A DNA stretch of 64,000 bases, from positions 310,001 through 374,000 of the forward strand of contig NZ_WWVR01000001.1 in the NCBI RefSeq assembly GCF_009883055.1, written 5' to 3'. Position 1 is the first letter of the stretch; every line of letters begins with the position of its first letter. This document shows, one piece after another, positions 28,776 to 37,750 of the stretch. The DNA comes from Blautia sp. BIOML-A1. GTDB lineage: Bacteria; Bacillota; Clostridia; Lachnospirales; Lachnospiraceae. The position numbers were made by a program, and so were the translations under genes. Under the pieces are notes generated by a model, which was given only the letters and a program-made list of their open reading frames with translations, did no database searches and was not told the DNA's origin.

Positions 28776-29408
28776 GTGTCAGAAGTAAATAAAAATGCGG
28801 CAAATGAGCAGGAAGAAACAGAGAAGGATATTCCGGAAACAGAAACTGTGAACGAGCCGACAGAAGAATCGCCGGAAGCAACGGCAGGACAGGACGCACA
28901 GGCGGAGGAAACTGCCCAGGCAGATGACGATAAAGAAACAAAATCCAAAACATCTTTCTTCGGCAAGAAGAAAAAGGACAATAAATTAGAGCAGCAGGTT
29001 GAAGAACTGACAGACAGACTGAAGCGAAGCATGGCTGAGTTTGACAACTTCCGTAAACGTACAGAGAAGGAGAAATCCAGTATGTATGTGATCGGTGCGA
29101 AGGACATCATCGAGAAGATGCTTCCGATTGTGGATAACTTCGAAAGAGGTCTTACACAGGCTCCGGAAGGTGATCCGTTTGCAGATGGCATGCAGAAGAT
29201 CTACAAACAGCTTATCACTACGATGGAAGGCATGGGAGTAGAACCGATCGAAGCTGTCGGCAAGGAATTCAACCCGGATTTCCATAATGCAGTGATGCAT
29301 GTGGAGGATGAATCTGTTGGCGAGAACATCATTGTAGAGGAACTCCAGAAGGGTTACACCTACAAGGGATTCGTAGTTCGCCACAGCATGGTCAAAGTCG
29401 CAAACTGA
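28776..29408 (+). CDS. grpE: Nucleotide exchange factor GrpE
   Basis: 210 residues: an acidic, disordered N-terminus of about 60 residues, a long coiled coil (KLEQQVEELTDRLKRSMAEFDNF), then the beta-wing domain (NPDFHNAVMHVEDES; GYTYKGFVVRHSMVKVAN). It releases ADP from DnaK. The start is GTG 28776 with AAAGGCGG upstream. The gap of 152 bases to dnaK is long for this operon and carries short repeats. Confidence 0.96.
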   Translation: MSEVNKNAANEQEETEKDIPETETVNEPTEESPEATAGQDAQAEETAQADDDKETKSKTSFFGKKKKDNKLEQQVEELTDRLKRSMAEFDNFRKRTEKEKSSMYVIGAKDIIEKMLPIVDNFERGLTQAPEGDPFADGMQKIYKQLITTMEGMGVEPIEAVGKEFNPDFHNAVMHVEDESVGENIIVEELQKGYTYKGFVVRHSMVKVAN

Positions 29409-29560
29409 CCTAGAGTACTTAATAAATACAAGCGTAGCGCAGTATGAATTTAGTACGAAGGTCGTTCGAAGGAACTTAATGAGTCCGACTGAAAGGAAGG
29501 ACGAATTTAGTGAATCGAACTTCATTATTATCAGATATTTAATTCAGGAGGAATATTATC
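29409..29560 (+). other. grpE-dnaK spacer with short direct repeats
   Basis: No coding potential. It has two copies of GAATTTAGT (29446-29454 and 29503-29511), each in a GAA/CGA-rich context (ACGAAGGTCGTTCGAAGG; ATCGAACTTC) that allows weak stems. No terminator or promoter stands out. The dnaK ribosome site AGGAGG is at its end. Confidence 0.4.
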
Positions 29561-31432
29561 ATGGGAAAAATCATTGGTATTGACTTAGGTACAACAAACA
29601 GTTGTGTAGCCGTAATGGAAGGTGGACAGCCGACCGTTATCGCTAATACAGAAGGCGCAAGAACTACACCGTCTGTAGTTGCTTTTACAAAAACAGGAGA
29701 ACGTCTCGTTGGTGAGCCTGCAAAACGTCAGGCAGTGACAAACGCAGACAGAACAATCTCCTCCATCAAGAGAGAGATGGGTACAGATTATCGTGTAACA
29801 ATCGATGATAAGAAATACTCTCCGCAGGAAATCTCCGCAATGATTCTTCAGAAACTGAAAAAAGACGCAGAAGGATATCTTGGAGAGAGCGTAACAGAGG
29901 CTGTTATCACAGTTCCGGCTTACTTCAACGATGCTCAGCGTCAGGCAACCAAGGATGCCGGTAAGATCGCAGGTCTTGATGTAAAACGTATCATTAACGA
30001 GCCTACAGCAGCAGCTCTTGCTTATGGTCTTGACAACGAGAAAGAGCAGAAGATCATGGTTTACGACTTAGGTGGTGGTACCTTCGACGTATCTGTTATT
30101 GAAATCGGTGATGGAGTTATCGAGGTTCTTTCCACAGCAGGTAACAACCGTCTTGGTGGTGATGACTTTGACCAGAAGGTTACAGACTGGATGATCGAAG
30201 AATTCAAGAAAGCTGAGGGCGTAGACTTAAGCGCAGACAAGATGGCTCTTCAGAGACTGAAAGAAGCAGCAGAGAAAGCCAAAAAAGAACTTTCTTCCGC
30301 AACAACAACAAACATCAACCTTCCGTTCATCACTGCAACAGCAGAGGGACCGAAGCATTTCGATATGAACCTTACAAGAGCTAAATTTGATGAGCTGACA
30401 CATGACCTGGTAGAGAAAACAGCTGAGCCGGTTCGCCGTGCACTGTCTGACGCAGGTATCACAGCTTCCGAACTTGGTCAGGTACTTCTGGTAGGTGGAT
30501 CCACACGTATCCCGGCTGTACAGGATAAGGTAAAACAGCTGACAGGCAAAGAACCAAGCAAATCTCTGAACCCGGATGAATGTGTTGCACTTGGTGCTTC
30601 CGTACAGGGTGGTAAACTTGCAGGTGATGCAGGTGCCGGTGATATCCTTCTTCTGGATGTTACTCCGCTGTCACTGTCCATCGAGACAATGGGTGGTATC
30701 GCAACTCGTCTGATCGAGAGAAATACAACAATCCCGACCAAGAAGAGCCAGATCTTCTCTACAGCAGCAGATAACCAGACAGCAGTAGATATCAACGTAG
30801 TACAGGGTGAGCGTCAGTTCGCAAAAGACAACAAATCTCTCGGACAGTTCCGTCTGGATGGAATCCCGCCAGCACGTCGTGGTGTTCCGCAGATTGAGGT
30901 TACATTTGATATTGATGCCAACGGTATTGTAAATGTTTCTGCAAAAGACCTTGGAACAGGTAAAGAGCAGCACATCACAATCACAGCTGGTTCCAACATG
31001 TCTGACTCCGAGATCGACAAGGCAGTCAAAGAAGCTGCTGAGTTTGAAGCTCAGGATAAGAAACGTAAAGAGGGAATCGATACAAGAAACAATGCAGACT
31101 CCATGGTATTCCAGGTTGAGAATGCACTCAAAGAAGCAGGCGACAAGATCGATGCTAACGACAAAGCAGCTGTTGAGACAGACCTGAATGCACTGAAGGA
31201 TCTCCTTGCTCAGACTGCAAATGCAGAACTGACAGATGCTCAGATCGCAGACATCAAAGCAGCTCAGGAAAAAATGATGGAAAGTGCTCAGAAACTTTTC
31301 GCTAAAATGTACGAGCAGACACAGCAGGCAGGCGGCCAGGCTGGCCCGAACCCGGGAGCAGGTGCAGCTCAGGGTGGAAATGAAGCAGGCTACAATGATG
31401 ATGTTGTGGACGCTGACTACAAAGAGGTCTAA
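29561..31432 (+). CDS. dnaK: Chaperone DnaK (Hsp70)
   Basis: 623 residues. Complete Hsp70: phosphate loop 1 ([13 protein letters not shown]), phosphate loop 2 ([13 protein letters not shown]), adenosine motif ([11 protein letters not shown]), linker and beta-sandwich substrate domain ([17 protein letters not shown]), then the helical lid and a Gly/Ala-rich tail ending in VVDADYKEV. The codon bias is that of a highly expressed gene. It folds and refolds cytoplasmic proteins with DnaJ and GrpE. Confidence 0.99.
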   Translation: MGKIIGIDLGTTNSCVAVMEGGQPTVIANTEGARTTPSVVAFTKTGERLVGEPAKRQAVTNADRTISSIKREMGTDYRVTIDDKKYSPQEISAMILQKLKKDAEGYLGESVTEAVITVPAYFNDAQRQATKDAGKIAGLDVKRIINEPTAAALAYGLDNEKEQKIMVYDLGGGTFDVSVIEIGDGVIEVLSTAGNNRLGGDDFDQKVTDWMIEEFKKAEGVDLSADKMALQRLKEAAEKAKKELSSATTTNINLPFITATAEGPKHFDMNLTRAKFDELTHDLVEKTAEPVRRALSDAGITASELGQVLLVGGSTRIPAVQDKVKQLTGKEPSKSLNPDECVALGASVQGGKLAGDAGAGDILLLDVTPLSLSIETMGGIATRLIERNTTIPTKKSQIFSTAADNQTAVDINVVQGERQFAKDNKSLGQFRLDGIPPARRGVPQIEVTFDIDANGIVNVSAKDLGTGKEQHITITAGSNMSDSEIDKAVKEAAEFEAQDKKRKEGIDTRNNADSMVFQVENALKEAGDKIDANDKAAVETDLNALKDLLAQTANAELTDAQIADIKAAQEKMMESAQKLFAKMYEQTQQAGGQAGPNPGAGAAQGGNEAGYNDDVVDADYKEV

Positions 31433-31465
31433 AAGTTACTGAGAAACAGATTAAATAATCATAAA

Positions 31466-31500
31466 GCCTCCGGTGCAGATGTCAGGTCTGCACGGGAGGC
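31466..31500 (+). other. Strong hairpin without T tract between dnaK and dnaJ
   Basis: GCCTCC-g-GTGCAGA (31466-31479) pairs with TCTGCAC-g-GGAGGC (31487-31500): 13 pairs with an internal G-G, seven-base loop. What follows is ATCTTGG, not a T run. It is more likely to protect or process the dnaK message, or partly attenuate dnaJ, than to be a full terminator. Confidence 0.7.
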
Positions 31501-31522
31501 ATCTTGGATATAAGAACTAAAG

Positions 31523-31557
31523 TAACTATTCAGAAGGTAGAGGATACTGAACAGTTA
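31523..31557. repeat. Short copy of a TAACTRTTCAG inverted-repeat element
   Basis: Ends TAACTATTCAG (31523-31533) and CTGAACAGTTA (31547-31557) are inverted repeats (10 of 11). A longer copy with the same ends and the same following AAGGTAG lies at 32903-33043, on the other side of dnaJ. Confidence 0.65.
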
Positions 31558-31592
31558 AGAACTAAAACTAAAGCATATAGGAAAGAGAAAAG

Positions 31593-32777
31593 ATGGCTGA
31601 TAAAAGAGATTACTATGAGGTCCTGGGTGTCAGCAAGACTGCCAGTGATTCAGAACTGAAGAGCGCGTACCGAAAATTAGCCAAAAAATATCATCCGGAC
31701 GTAAACCCGGGAGATAAAGAAGCAGAGGCAAAGTTTAAAGAAGCTACAGAAGCATACAGTGTCTTAAGTGATGCAGACAAACGTAGACAGTACGATCAGT
31801 TTGGTCACGCTGCATTTGAGCAGGGTGGCGGTGGAGCCGGCGGCTACGGTGGATTTGGCGGTTTCGATGGCGCAGATATGGGAGACATTTTTGGAGATAT
31901 TTTCGGAGATCTGTTCGGAGGCGGCGCAAGACGCCGTGCCAATAACGGACCAATGAAAGGTGCCAATTTACGTGCCCGTGTAAATATTACTTTTGAAGAA
32001 GCTATATTTGGCTGTGACAAAGAACTGGAGATCGTGCTGAAGGATGAATGTACTACCTGCCATGGAACAGGTGCAAAACCAGGAACACAGCCAGTTACCT
32101 GTCCGAAATGTAAAGGTGAAGGTCAGATTGTCTATACACAGCAGTCCATGTTTGGTATGGTCCGTAATGTACAGACCTGTCCGGACTGTAATGGAACCGG
32201 TAAGATCATCAAGGACAAATGCAGTGCCTGCCGTGGAACAGGATATACTTCTGCGCGCAAGAAGATTCAGGTTTCTATCCCAGCCGGTATCGACAATGGA
32301 CAGAGCATACGCATCCGTGAGAAGGGAGAGCCGGGTACAAACGGCGGCCCGAGAGGCGACCTTCTTGTAGAGGTAAATGTAGCCCGTCATCCGATCTTCC
32401 AGAGACAGGATATGAATATCTATTCTACCGCACCACTGACTTATGCACAGGCAGCTCTGGGCGGTGAGATCCATATCAATACTGTTGATGGTGATGTTGT
32501 GTACGAAGTGAAACCGGGAACCCAGACAGATACACGTATCCGTCTTAAGGGTAAGGGTGTTCCTTCCCTGAGAAACAAAAATATCCGTGGTGATCACTAC
32601 GTTACACTGATCGTTCAGGTTCCGACCAAGCTTAACGAGGAGGCAAAAGAAGCACTTCGCAGATTTGATGAGGCCTGTGGAAATGTCACCCTCGATGAAA
32701 AAAAGGGCGGTTCTGAGAAGAACGAAAAGAAGAAAAAGAGCTTTATGGATAAACTCAAAGAGACATTTGAGGACTAA
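31593..32777 (+). CDS. dnaJ: Chaperone DnaJ (Hsp40)
   Basis: 394 residues. J-domain (1-70) with the HPD motif in [10 protein letters not shown], a Gly/Phe-rich linker, four CxxCxGxG zinc-binding repeats ([32 protein letters not shown]), then the two client-binding beta domains and a Lys-rich tail. It delivers clients to DnaK and stimulates its ATPase. RBS AGGAAAGAG. The gene is flanked on both sides by copies of the same intergenic repeat. Confidence 0.98.
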   Translation: MADKRDYYEVLGVSKTASDSELKSAYRKLAKKYHPDVNPGDKEAEAKFKEATEAYSVLSDADKRRQYDQFGHAAFEQGGGGAGGYGGFGGFDGADMGDIFGDIFGDLFGGGARRRANNGPMKGANLRARVNITFEEAIFGCDKELEIVLKDECTTCHGTGAKPGTQPVTCPKCKGEGQIVYTQQSMFGMVRNVQTCPDCNGTGKIIKDKCSACRGTGYTSARKKIQVSIPAGIDNGQSIRIREKGEPGTNGGPRGDLLVEVNVARHPIFQRQDMNIYSTAPLTYAQAALGGEIHINTVDGDVVYEVKPGTQTDTRIRLKGKGVPSLRNKNIRGDHYVTLIVQVPTKLNEEAKEALRRFDEACGNVTLDEKKGGSEKNEKKKKSFMDKLKETFED

Positions 32778-32797
32778 AAATAACAGAAACTTTAAGG

Positions 32798-32827
32798 AAA
32801 AGAGGGTTTCCCTCTTTTCTTTTTTTG
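32798..32827 (+). terminator. Terminator of the hrcA-grpE-dnaK-dnaJ operon
   Basis: AAAAGAGGG (32798-32806) pairs with CCCTCTTTT (32810-32818), three-base loop, then CTTTTTTT. Confidence 0.88.
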
Positions 32828-32902
32828 TGCTTTCATGTATATTAGATAGAAGGGTTAAAAGACAAGAGCTGTTCGTACCTGAATGGTGATTTAGAATGGG
32901 TG

Positions 32903-33043
32903 TAACTATTCAGAAGGTAGTATCCCGCGAGGCGTTTTGGCATGTTTTTTGCCAAAATCCCGAGACATATAAGGCAAAATGCCATCACCGAAGGTGATTT
33001 GGAATGCATTTTGACTCGTAACTGTGAGGGTACTGAACAGTTA
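32903..33043. repeat. Long copy of the TAACTRTTCAG intergenic element
   Basis: 141 bases with ends TAACTATTCAG (32903-32913) and CTGAACAGTTA (33033-33043). Inside are a TTTTGGCA/TGCCAAAA-type stem, ATCACC-GAAG-GTGAT nested in AAAATGC/GCATTTT, and a terminal GTAACTG (33018-33024) pairing with CAGTTAC (33038-33044). The element fills most of the 371-base dnaJ-prmA gap. A reading frame through it on the minus strand looks like a by-product of the repeat, not a gene. Probably a non-autonomous REP/MITE-like repeat. Confidence 0.7.
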
Positions 33044-33148
33044 CGAATGGTTTTTCCCAGGTTAAGTAAGGGTTTAAGCCATGGAACAGTCGGATAATCC
33101 GTAAATATCGTAAAGTTGTCGTATAGAATAAGACAGGAGATTTGATAT

Positions 33149-34102
33149 ATGAAGTGGAATCGTTTTACCATTAAGACAAAAACAGAGGCAGAAGATATGA
33201 TCATCTGCACACTGGCAGAGATTGGCGTGGAGGGTGCTGAGATCCAGGATCACCAGCCGCTGACAGAGGAAGACAAGGCACAGATGTTTGTTGACATTAT
33301 GCCGGATGGACCGGAGGATGACGGGATTGCCTATCTGAATTTTTATCTTGAGGAGGACGCAGACAAGGAGAGCATTCTTCGCGATGTGAGAAACGCACTG
33401 GAAGAGCTGCGTACTTTTATGGATATCGGAGAGGGTACCATCGAGGAATCACAGACAGAGGACAAGGACTGGATCAATAACTGGAAGGAATTTTTCCATC
33501 AGTTTTATGTAGATGATATTCTGATCGTTCCGTCCTGGGAAGAAGTCGCAGAAGAAGACAAGGACAAAATGATCCTTCACATCGATCCGGGTACAGCCTT
33601 TGGTACCGGTATGCATGAGACTACACAGCTGGTGATCCGTCAGCTCAAGAAATATGTGACCCACGGAGCGGAGATCCTTGATGTCGGAACTGGAAGCGGA
33701 ATTCTTGGAATCACAGCCCTTAAGCTTGGTGCCGGTCATGTTGTGGGAACAGACCTGGATCCGTGTGCTGTTTCTGCTGTACAGGACAATAAAGAAGCGA
33801 ACCAGATCGAGGATGACACCTTTGATATGATGATCGGTAACATCATTGATGATGTAGAAGTACAGAATGAAGTCGGATATGAGAGGTACGATATTGTAGC
33901 TGCCAACATTCTCGCAGATGTGCTTGTGCCGCTGACACCGGTGATCGTTCACCAGATGAAAAAGGGTGCATATTATATCACTTCCGGTATCCTGGATGTC
34001 AAAGAAGAGGTTGTCAGAGAGGCAGTAGAGAAGGCCGGACTTACTCTGGTGGAAGTTACAAAGCAGGGTGAGTGGGTCTGCGTAACAGCAAGAAAGGACT
34101 GA
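33149..34102 (+). CDS. prmA: Ribosomal protein L11 methyltransferase
   Basis: 317 residues. The N-terminal substrate-recognition domain is followed by a class I methyltransferase domain: FGTGMHETTQL, SAM motif ILDVGTGSGILGI, and AANILADVLVPL. It trimethylates lysines and the N-terminus of ribosomal protein L11. RBS AGGAG. First of four tightly packed genes (prmA, rsmE, cysteine desulfurase, thiI), all acting on ribosome or tRNA modification. Confidence 0.96.
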   Translation: MKWNRFTIKTKTEAEDMIICTLAEIGVEGAEIQDHQPLTEEDKAQMFVDIMPDGPEDDGIAYLNFYLEEDADKESILRDVRNALEELRTFMDIGEGTIEESQTEDKDWINNWKEFFHQFYVDDILIVPSWEEVAEEDKDKMILHIDPGTAFGTGMHETTQLVIRQLKKYVTHGAEILDVGTGSGILGITALKLGAGHVVGTDLDPCAVSAVQDNKEANQIEDDTFDMMIGNIIDDVEVQNEVGYERYDIVAANILADVLVPLTPVIVHQMKKGAYYITSGILDVKEEVVREAVEKAGLTLVEVTKQGEWVCVTARKD

Positions 34103-34106
34103 TTTC

Positions 34107-34850
34107 ATGCAGAGGTTTTTTGTAGAGCCGCATCAGATCGATGAAGAAGCCCATCAGATCCATATCACAGGAAGTGATGTAAATCATATCTCCAACGTTC
34201 TCCGCATGAAGACGGGAGAGGAACTGTGGATCAGTGACGGAAGTAAATATGAATACCGCTGTACGATCGAGAGCTTTGAGCCGGATGAGGTGCTTTTGCA
34301 TATCGTTTATTCGCAGGAGCCGGAGTATGAGCTCCCATGCCGGATTTACCTGTTTCAGGGCCTGCCGAAGGCAGATAAGATGGAACTCATCATACAGAAG
34401 GCGGTTGAACTCGGTGCGTACGAAATCATTCCAGTGGAGACAAAACGATGTGTGGTAAAGCTGGATGGCAAGAAATCAGCCAAAAAGACAGCCCGCTGGC
34501 AGCAGATCGCAGAGAGCGCGGCAAAGCAGTCCAAGCGTATGCTGATCCCGAACGTACATGAAGTGCTCACCTTCAGAGAGGCTCTGAAATACGCGGAATC
34601 CATGGATGTTCGTCTGGTTCCCTATGAACTTGCCAGGGGAATGCAGGAAACCAAAGAAATTCTGGCGGGGATAGAGCCGGGACAGTCTGTCGGGATTTTT
34701 ATCGGACCGGAAGGTGGATTTGAAGAAAAAGAAATAGAAGCAGCAATTGAAGGCGGAGCGAAGCCGATCACTCTGGGAAGGCGAATTCTCCGCACAGAGA
34801 CAGCAGGACTTGCGATTTTGTCTGTCCTGATGTTCCAGCTTGAAAACTAA
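34107..34850 (+). CDS. rsmE: 16S rRNA m3U1498 methyltransferase
   Basis: 247 residues, SPOUT-family methyltransferase with a PUA-like N-terminus (QRFFVEP) and the knot motifs GIFIGPEGGFEEKE and LGRRILRTETAGL. It methylates N3 of U1498 of 16S rRNA. Four bases separate it from prmA, a common pairing in Firmicutes. Confidence 0.96.
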   Translation: MQRFFVEPHQIDEEAHQIHITGSDVNHISNVLRMKTGEELWISDGSKYEYRCTIESFEPDEVLLHIVYSQEPEYELPCRIYLFQGLPKADKMELIIQKAVELGAYEIIPVETKRCVVKLDGKKSAKKTARWQQIAESAAKQSKRMLIPNVHEVLTFREALKYAESMDVRLVPYELARGMQETKEILAGIEPGQSVGIFIGPEGGFEEKEIEAAIEGGAKPITLGRRILRTETAGLAILSVLMFQLEN

Positions 34851-34870
34851 GCGAAATAAAAGAGGATATT

Positions 34871-36025
34871 ATGGAAATTTATTTTGATAATTCTGCTACG
34901 ACCAGATGCTATGATTCCGTAAAGGATATCGTAGTTAAGACCATGACAGAGGATTTCGGAAATCCGTCTGCCATGCATCTTAAGGGTGTGGATGCGGAAA
35001 AATATGTAAAAGAATCAGCAAAGACGATTGCCGGTATTCTGAAGGTGCAGGAAAAAGAAATCCTGTTTACCTCAGGCGGCACAGAATCGGATAACCTTGC
35101 ACTCATCGGTGGTGCAATGGCAAATAAGAGAAACGGAAACCACATCATCATTACATCGGTAGAGCATGCGGCAGTCAGTCAGCCGGCACTGTATCTTCAG
35201 GAACAGGGCTTTGAGATCACCTATCTTCCTGTGGATGAGCAGGGAAGAGTAAAGATGGATGCGCTGGAGGCTGTCTTAAGACCGGATACGATCATGGTAT
35301 CTACCATGCTTGTAAATAACGAAGTTGGTACAGTGATGCCGGTGGAAGAAATCGCAAAGATGGTCCACGCCAAAAGCCCGAAGGCACTCTATCATGTAGA
35401 TGCGATCCAGGGCTTTGGCAAATACCGCATCTACCCTAAAAAGATGGGAATCGATCTTCTTGCAGTCAGCGGACATAAGATCCACGGACCAAAGGGTGTC
35501 GGATTTTTGTACATCAATGAGAAAGTAAGGATCATCCCTCAGATTCTGGGCGGCGGTCAGCAGAGTGGTATGCGTTCCGGAACGGATAATGTACCGGGAA
35601 TCGCCGGCCTTGGCGTGGCAGCAGGTCAGATTTATAAGAATCTGGATGAGAATGTAGAGCATATGTATCAGCTCAAGGAGCATATCGCAGAGGGACTTTC
35701 TCAGATCGAGGATATCCGTATCAATGGAATGCCTCTTCGCGAGGGGGCACCGCAGATCTTAAGCATCAGTGTCATGGGAGTTCGAAGTGAGGTTCTGCTT
35801 CACTCACTGGAGGACAAAGAAATCTATATTTCGGCAGGAAGCGCATGCTCCAGTCACAAGAGAAAGCCAAGTGCAACCTTAAGTGCAATGGGAATGTCCA
35901 AGGATCAGATCGAGAGTACTGTCCGTTTAAGCTTCTGTGAGGAAAACACGATCGAAGAAGCGGATCAGTTCCTGGAAACCATGAAAACACTGGTTCCGAT
36001 GCTCAGACGATATTCAAGAAAATAA
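34871..36025 (+). CDS. Cysteine desulfurase (NifS/IscS family)
   Basis: 384 residues, PLP enzyme that takes sulfur from cysteine as a persulfide. Motifs: YFDNSATT at the N-terminus, PLP lysine in AVSGHKIHGPKG, and the active Cys in SAGSACSSHKRKPS. It lies directly upstream of thiI, so it most likely supplies sulfur for 4-thiouridine in tRNA or thiamine thiazole, like NifZ of Bacillus. Confidence 0.95.
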   Translation: MEIYFDNSATTRCYDSVKDIVVKTMTEDFGNPSAMHLKGVDAEKYVKESAKTIAGILKVQEKEILFTSGGTESDNLALIGGAMANKRNGNHIIITSVEHAAVSQPALYLQEQGFEITYLPVDEQGRVKMDALEAVLRPDTIMVSTMLVNNEVGTVMPVEEIAKMVHAKSPKALYHVDAIQGFGKYRIYPKKMGIDLLAVSGHKIHGPKGVGFLYINEKVRIIPQILGGGQQSGMRSGTDNVPGIAGLGVAAGQIYKNLDENVEHMYQLKEHIAEGLSQIEDIRINGMPLREGAPQILSISVMGVRSEVLLHSLEDKEIYISAGSACSSHKRKPSATLSAMGMSKDQIESTVRLSFCEENTIEEADQFLETMKTLVPMLRRYSRK

Positions 36026-36077
36026 TATATAATTCAGGTGAGAAACCTGATAAAAAAACAGGAGGAGAAATACCAGT

Positions 36078-37259
36078 ATGATATTTCATGCATTTTTGAT
36101 CAAATATGCAGAGATCGCTATCAAGGGAAAAAACAGATATCTTTTTGAAGATGCCCTTGTAAAACAGATGAAACTGGCTCTGGAGCCGGTAGAGGGCGAA
36201 TTTACAGTAACAAAGGAGCAGGGCCGTGTATATGTGTTCTGCCCGGAGAAATATGATTTTGATGAAGCGGTGGAGGCACTGCAGCGAGTGTTCGGCATTG
36301 TGGGCATCAGCCCGGTTGTGATCTATGAGGATCAGGGATTTGAACAGATGGCACAGGATGTCGTAGCTTATATGGAAGCAAGATATCCTGGATATGCAGG
36401 AAGCTTTAAGGTGTATACAAGAAGAGCAAAGAAATCCTATCCGATCACTTCCATGGAAGTCAGCGCAGGGATCGGAGAGAAAATCCTGGATGCGTTCCCG
36501 CAGGCTTCTGTAGATGTGCATCATCCGGAGATGACCTTATCCGTAGAGATTCGAGACAAGATTTATGTATATTCCGAAACTATTCCGGGTCCGGGAGGAA
36601 TGCCGATCGGAACAAACGGAAAGGCCATGCTTCTTCTTTCCGGTGGTATTGACAGCCCTGTTGCAGGATATATGATCGCAAAGCGTGGTGTCAAGATAGA
36701 GGCAGTTTATTTCCATGCTCCGCCGTACACCAGTGAGCGTGCGAAACAGAAGGTTGTAGATCTTGCGAAGCTGGTAGCCCGCTACAGCGGACCGATCCGT
36801 CTTCATGTAGTCAACTTTACCGATATTCAGCTTTATATTTACGATCAGTGCCCGCATGAGGAACTGACGATCATCATGCGTCGTTATATGATGCGTATTG
36901 CAGAGCATTTTGCCCGCAAGGATAAATGTCTTGGACTTATCACTGGTGAGAGTATTGGTCAGGTGGCAAGCCAGACCCTGCAGAGTCTTGCTGCGACAGA
37001 CGAGGCGTGTGAACTTCCGGTATATCGTCCGGTGATCGGCTTTGATAAAGAAGAAATTGTTCAGATTTCTAGAAAGATCAATACATTTGAGACATCCATC
37101 CAGCCGTTCGAAGACTGCTGTACGATCTTTGTTGCAAAACATCCTGTAACAAAGCCGAACCTCAAGGTGATCCGCAGATCTGAGGAGAAACTGAGCGAGA
37201 AGATCGATCAGCTGATGGAAGAAGCACTGGCTACAACAGAAATCATTGAAATTCAGTAA
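36078..37259 (+). CDS. thiI: tRNA 4-thiouridine synthase ThiI
   Basis: 393 residues: a ferredoxin-like and THUMP domain (about 1-165), then a PP-loop ATPase (LLLSGGIDSPVAGYM). The CxxE/Cys region lies near PFEDCCTIF. No C-terminal rhodanese domain, as in the short Firmicutes form, so the persulfide must come from the cysteine desulfurase 52 bases upstream. RBS AGGAGGAG. Confidence 0.96.
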   Translation: MIFHAFLIKYAEIAIKGKNRYLFEDALVKQMKLALEPVEGEFTVTKEQGRVYVFCPEKYDFDEAVEALQRVFGIVGISPVVIYEDQGFEQMAQDVVAYMEARYPGYAGSFKVYTRRAKKSYPITSMEVSAGIGEKILDAFPQASVDVHHPEMTLSVEIRDKIYVYSETIPGPGGMPIGTNGKAMLLLSGGIDSPVAGYMIAKRGVKIEAVYFHAPPYTSERAKQKVVDLAKLVARYSGPIRLHVVNFTDIQLYIYDQCPHEELTIIMRRYMMRIAEHFARKDKCLGLITGESIGQVASQTLQSLAATDEACELPVYRPVIGFDKEEIVQISRKINTFETSIQPFEDCCTIFVAKHPVTKPNLKVIRRSEEKLSEKIDQLMEEALATTEIIEIQ

Positions 37260-37282
37260 CAGATCCTGAAAAAAGGTACAAA

Positions 37283-37321
37283 AAAACAGCTTCATATGTG
37301 GTTGCACAATGAAGCTGTTTT
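37283..37321. terminator. Bidirectional terminator between thiI and the HPr-like gene
   Basis: A perfect 13-bp stem (37283-37295 with 37309-37321) whose outer pairs are A/T runs, so it gives a T tract on either strand. It lies between convergent genes. Confidence 0.88.
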
Positions 37322-37365
37322 AAAACTGTCTGATGTGTCCGGTCAGAAACCGGAACGATGCAGAA

Positions 37366-37602
37366 TCACTCAATGACATATGGCGTAACAACAGCCAGGA
37401 TAGAATCAAGAGTACTTCCTTCTGCGTGAATGTTCAGGTTGATCGGTTTGGAAAGATCAAGGCTGAAAATACCCATGATAGATTTGGCATCGATTACATA
37501 TCTTCCGGATACCAGATCAAAATCGCAGTCGAATTTACTGATTTCGTTCACAAATGCCTTCACTTTATCGATGGAATTCAGGGAAATCTTTAATGTTTTC
37601 AT
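37366..37602 (-). CDS. HPr-like protein lacking the active-site histidine
   Basis: 78 residues with the HPr fold pattern. The Ser46-region motif is kept (DAKSIMGIFSLDL, Ser41 here), but the active-site stretch that should read IHARPA is IDKVKA, so Asp12 stands where the phosphorylated His should be. It therefore cannot carry phosphate in the PTS. Kept Ser with lost His is the pattern of Bacillus Crh (His to Gln), a regulatory partner of CcpA. A Crh-like role is inference. RBS AAAGGAGG; own promoter at 37639-37667. Confidence 0.85.
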   Translation of the reverse strand: MKTLKISLNSIDKVKAFVNEISKFDCDFDLVSGRYVIDAKSIMGIFSLDLSKPINLNIHAEGSTLDSILAVVTPYVIE

Positions 37603-37638
37603 GATGATTAATCCTCCTTTTATGTTCTTTCAACAGTA

Positions 37639-37667
37639 ATCTTACCTGTACCCCCTGAAAAAGTCAA
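37639..37667 (-). promoter_or_regulatory. Promoter of the HPr-like gene
   Basis: On the minus strand TTGACT (37662-37667) and TAAGAT (37639-37644), 17-base spacer, about 37 bases upstream of the start codon. Confidence 0.75.
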
Positions 37668-37750
37668 GGGAAATATAATGAAATTTCGGTTAAAAACTCT
37701 GGCAAAGTCTGAAAAAATTAAAACAACTAAAAGAATGATCGAGGTAAAAT

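Noticed and set aside
32842..33210. A 122-codon open frame on the minus strand between dnaJ and prmA
   Set aside because: It reads through the hairpin repeat at 32903-33043 and into prmA; there is no promoter or ribosome site, so it is a by-product of the repeat.
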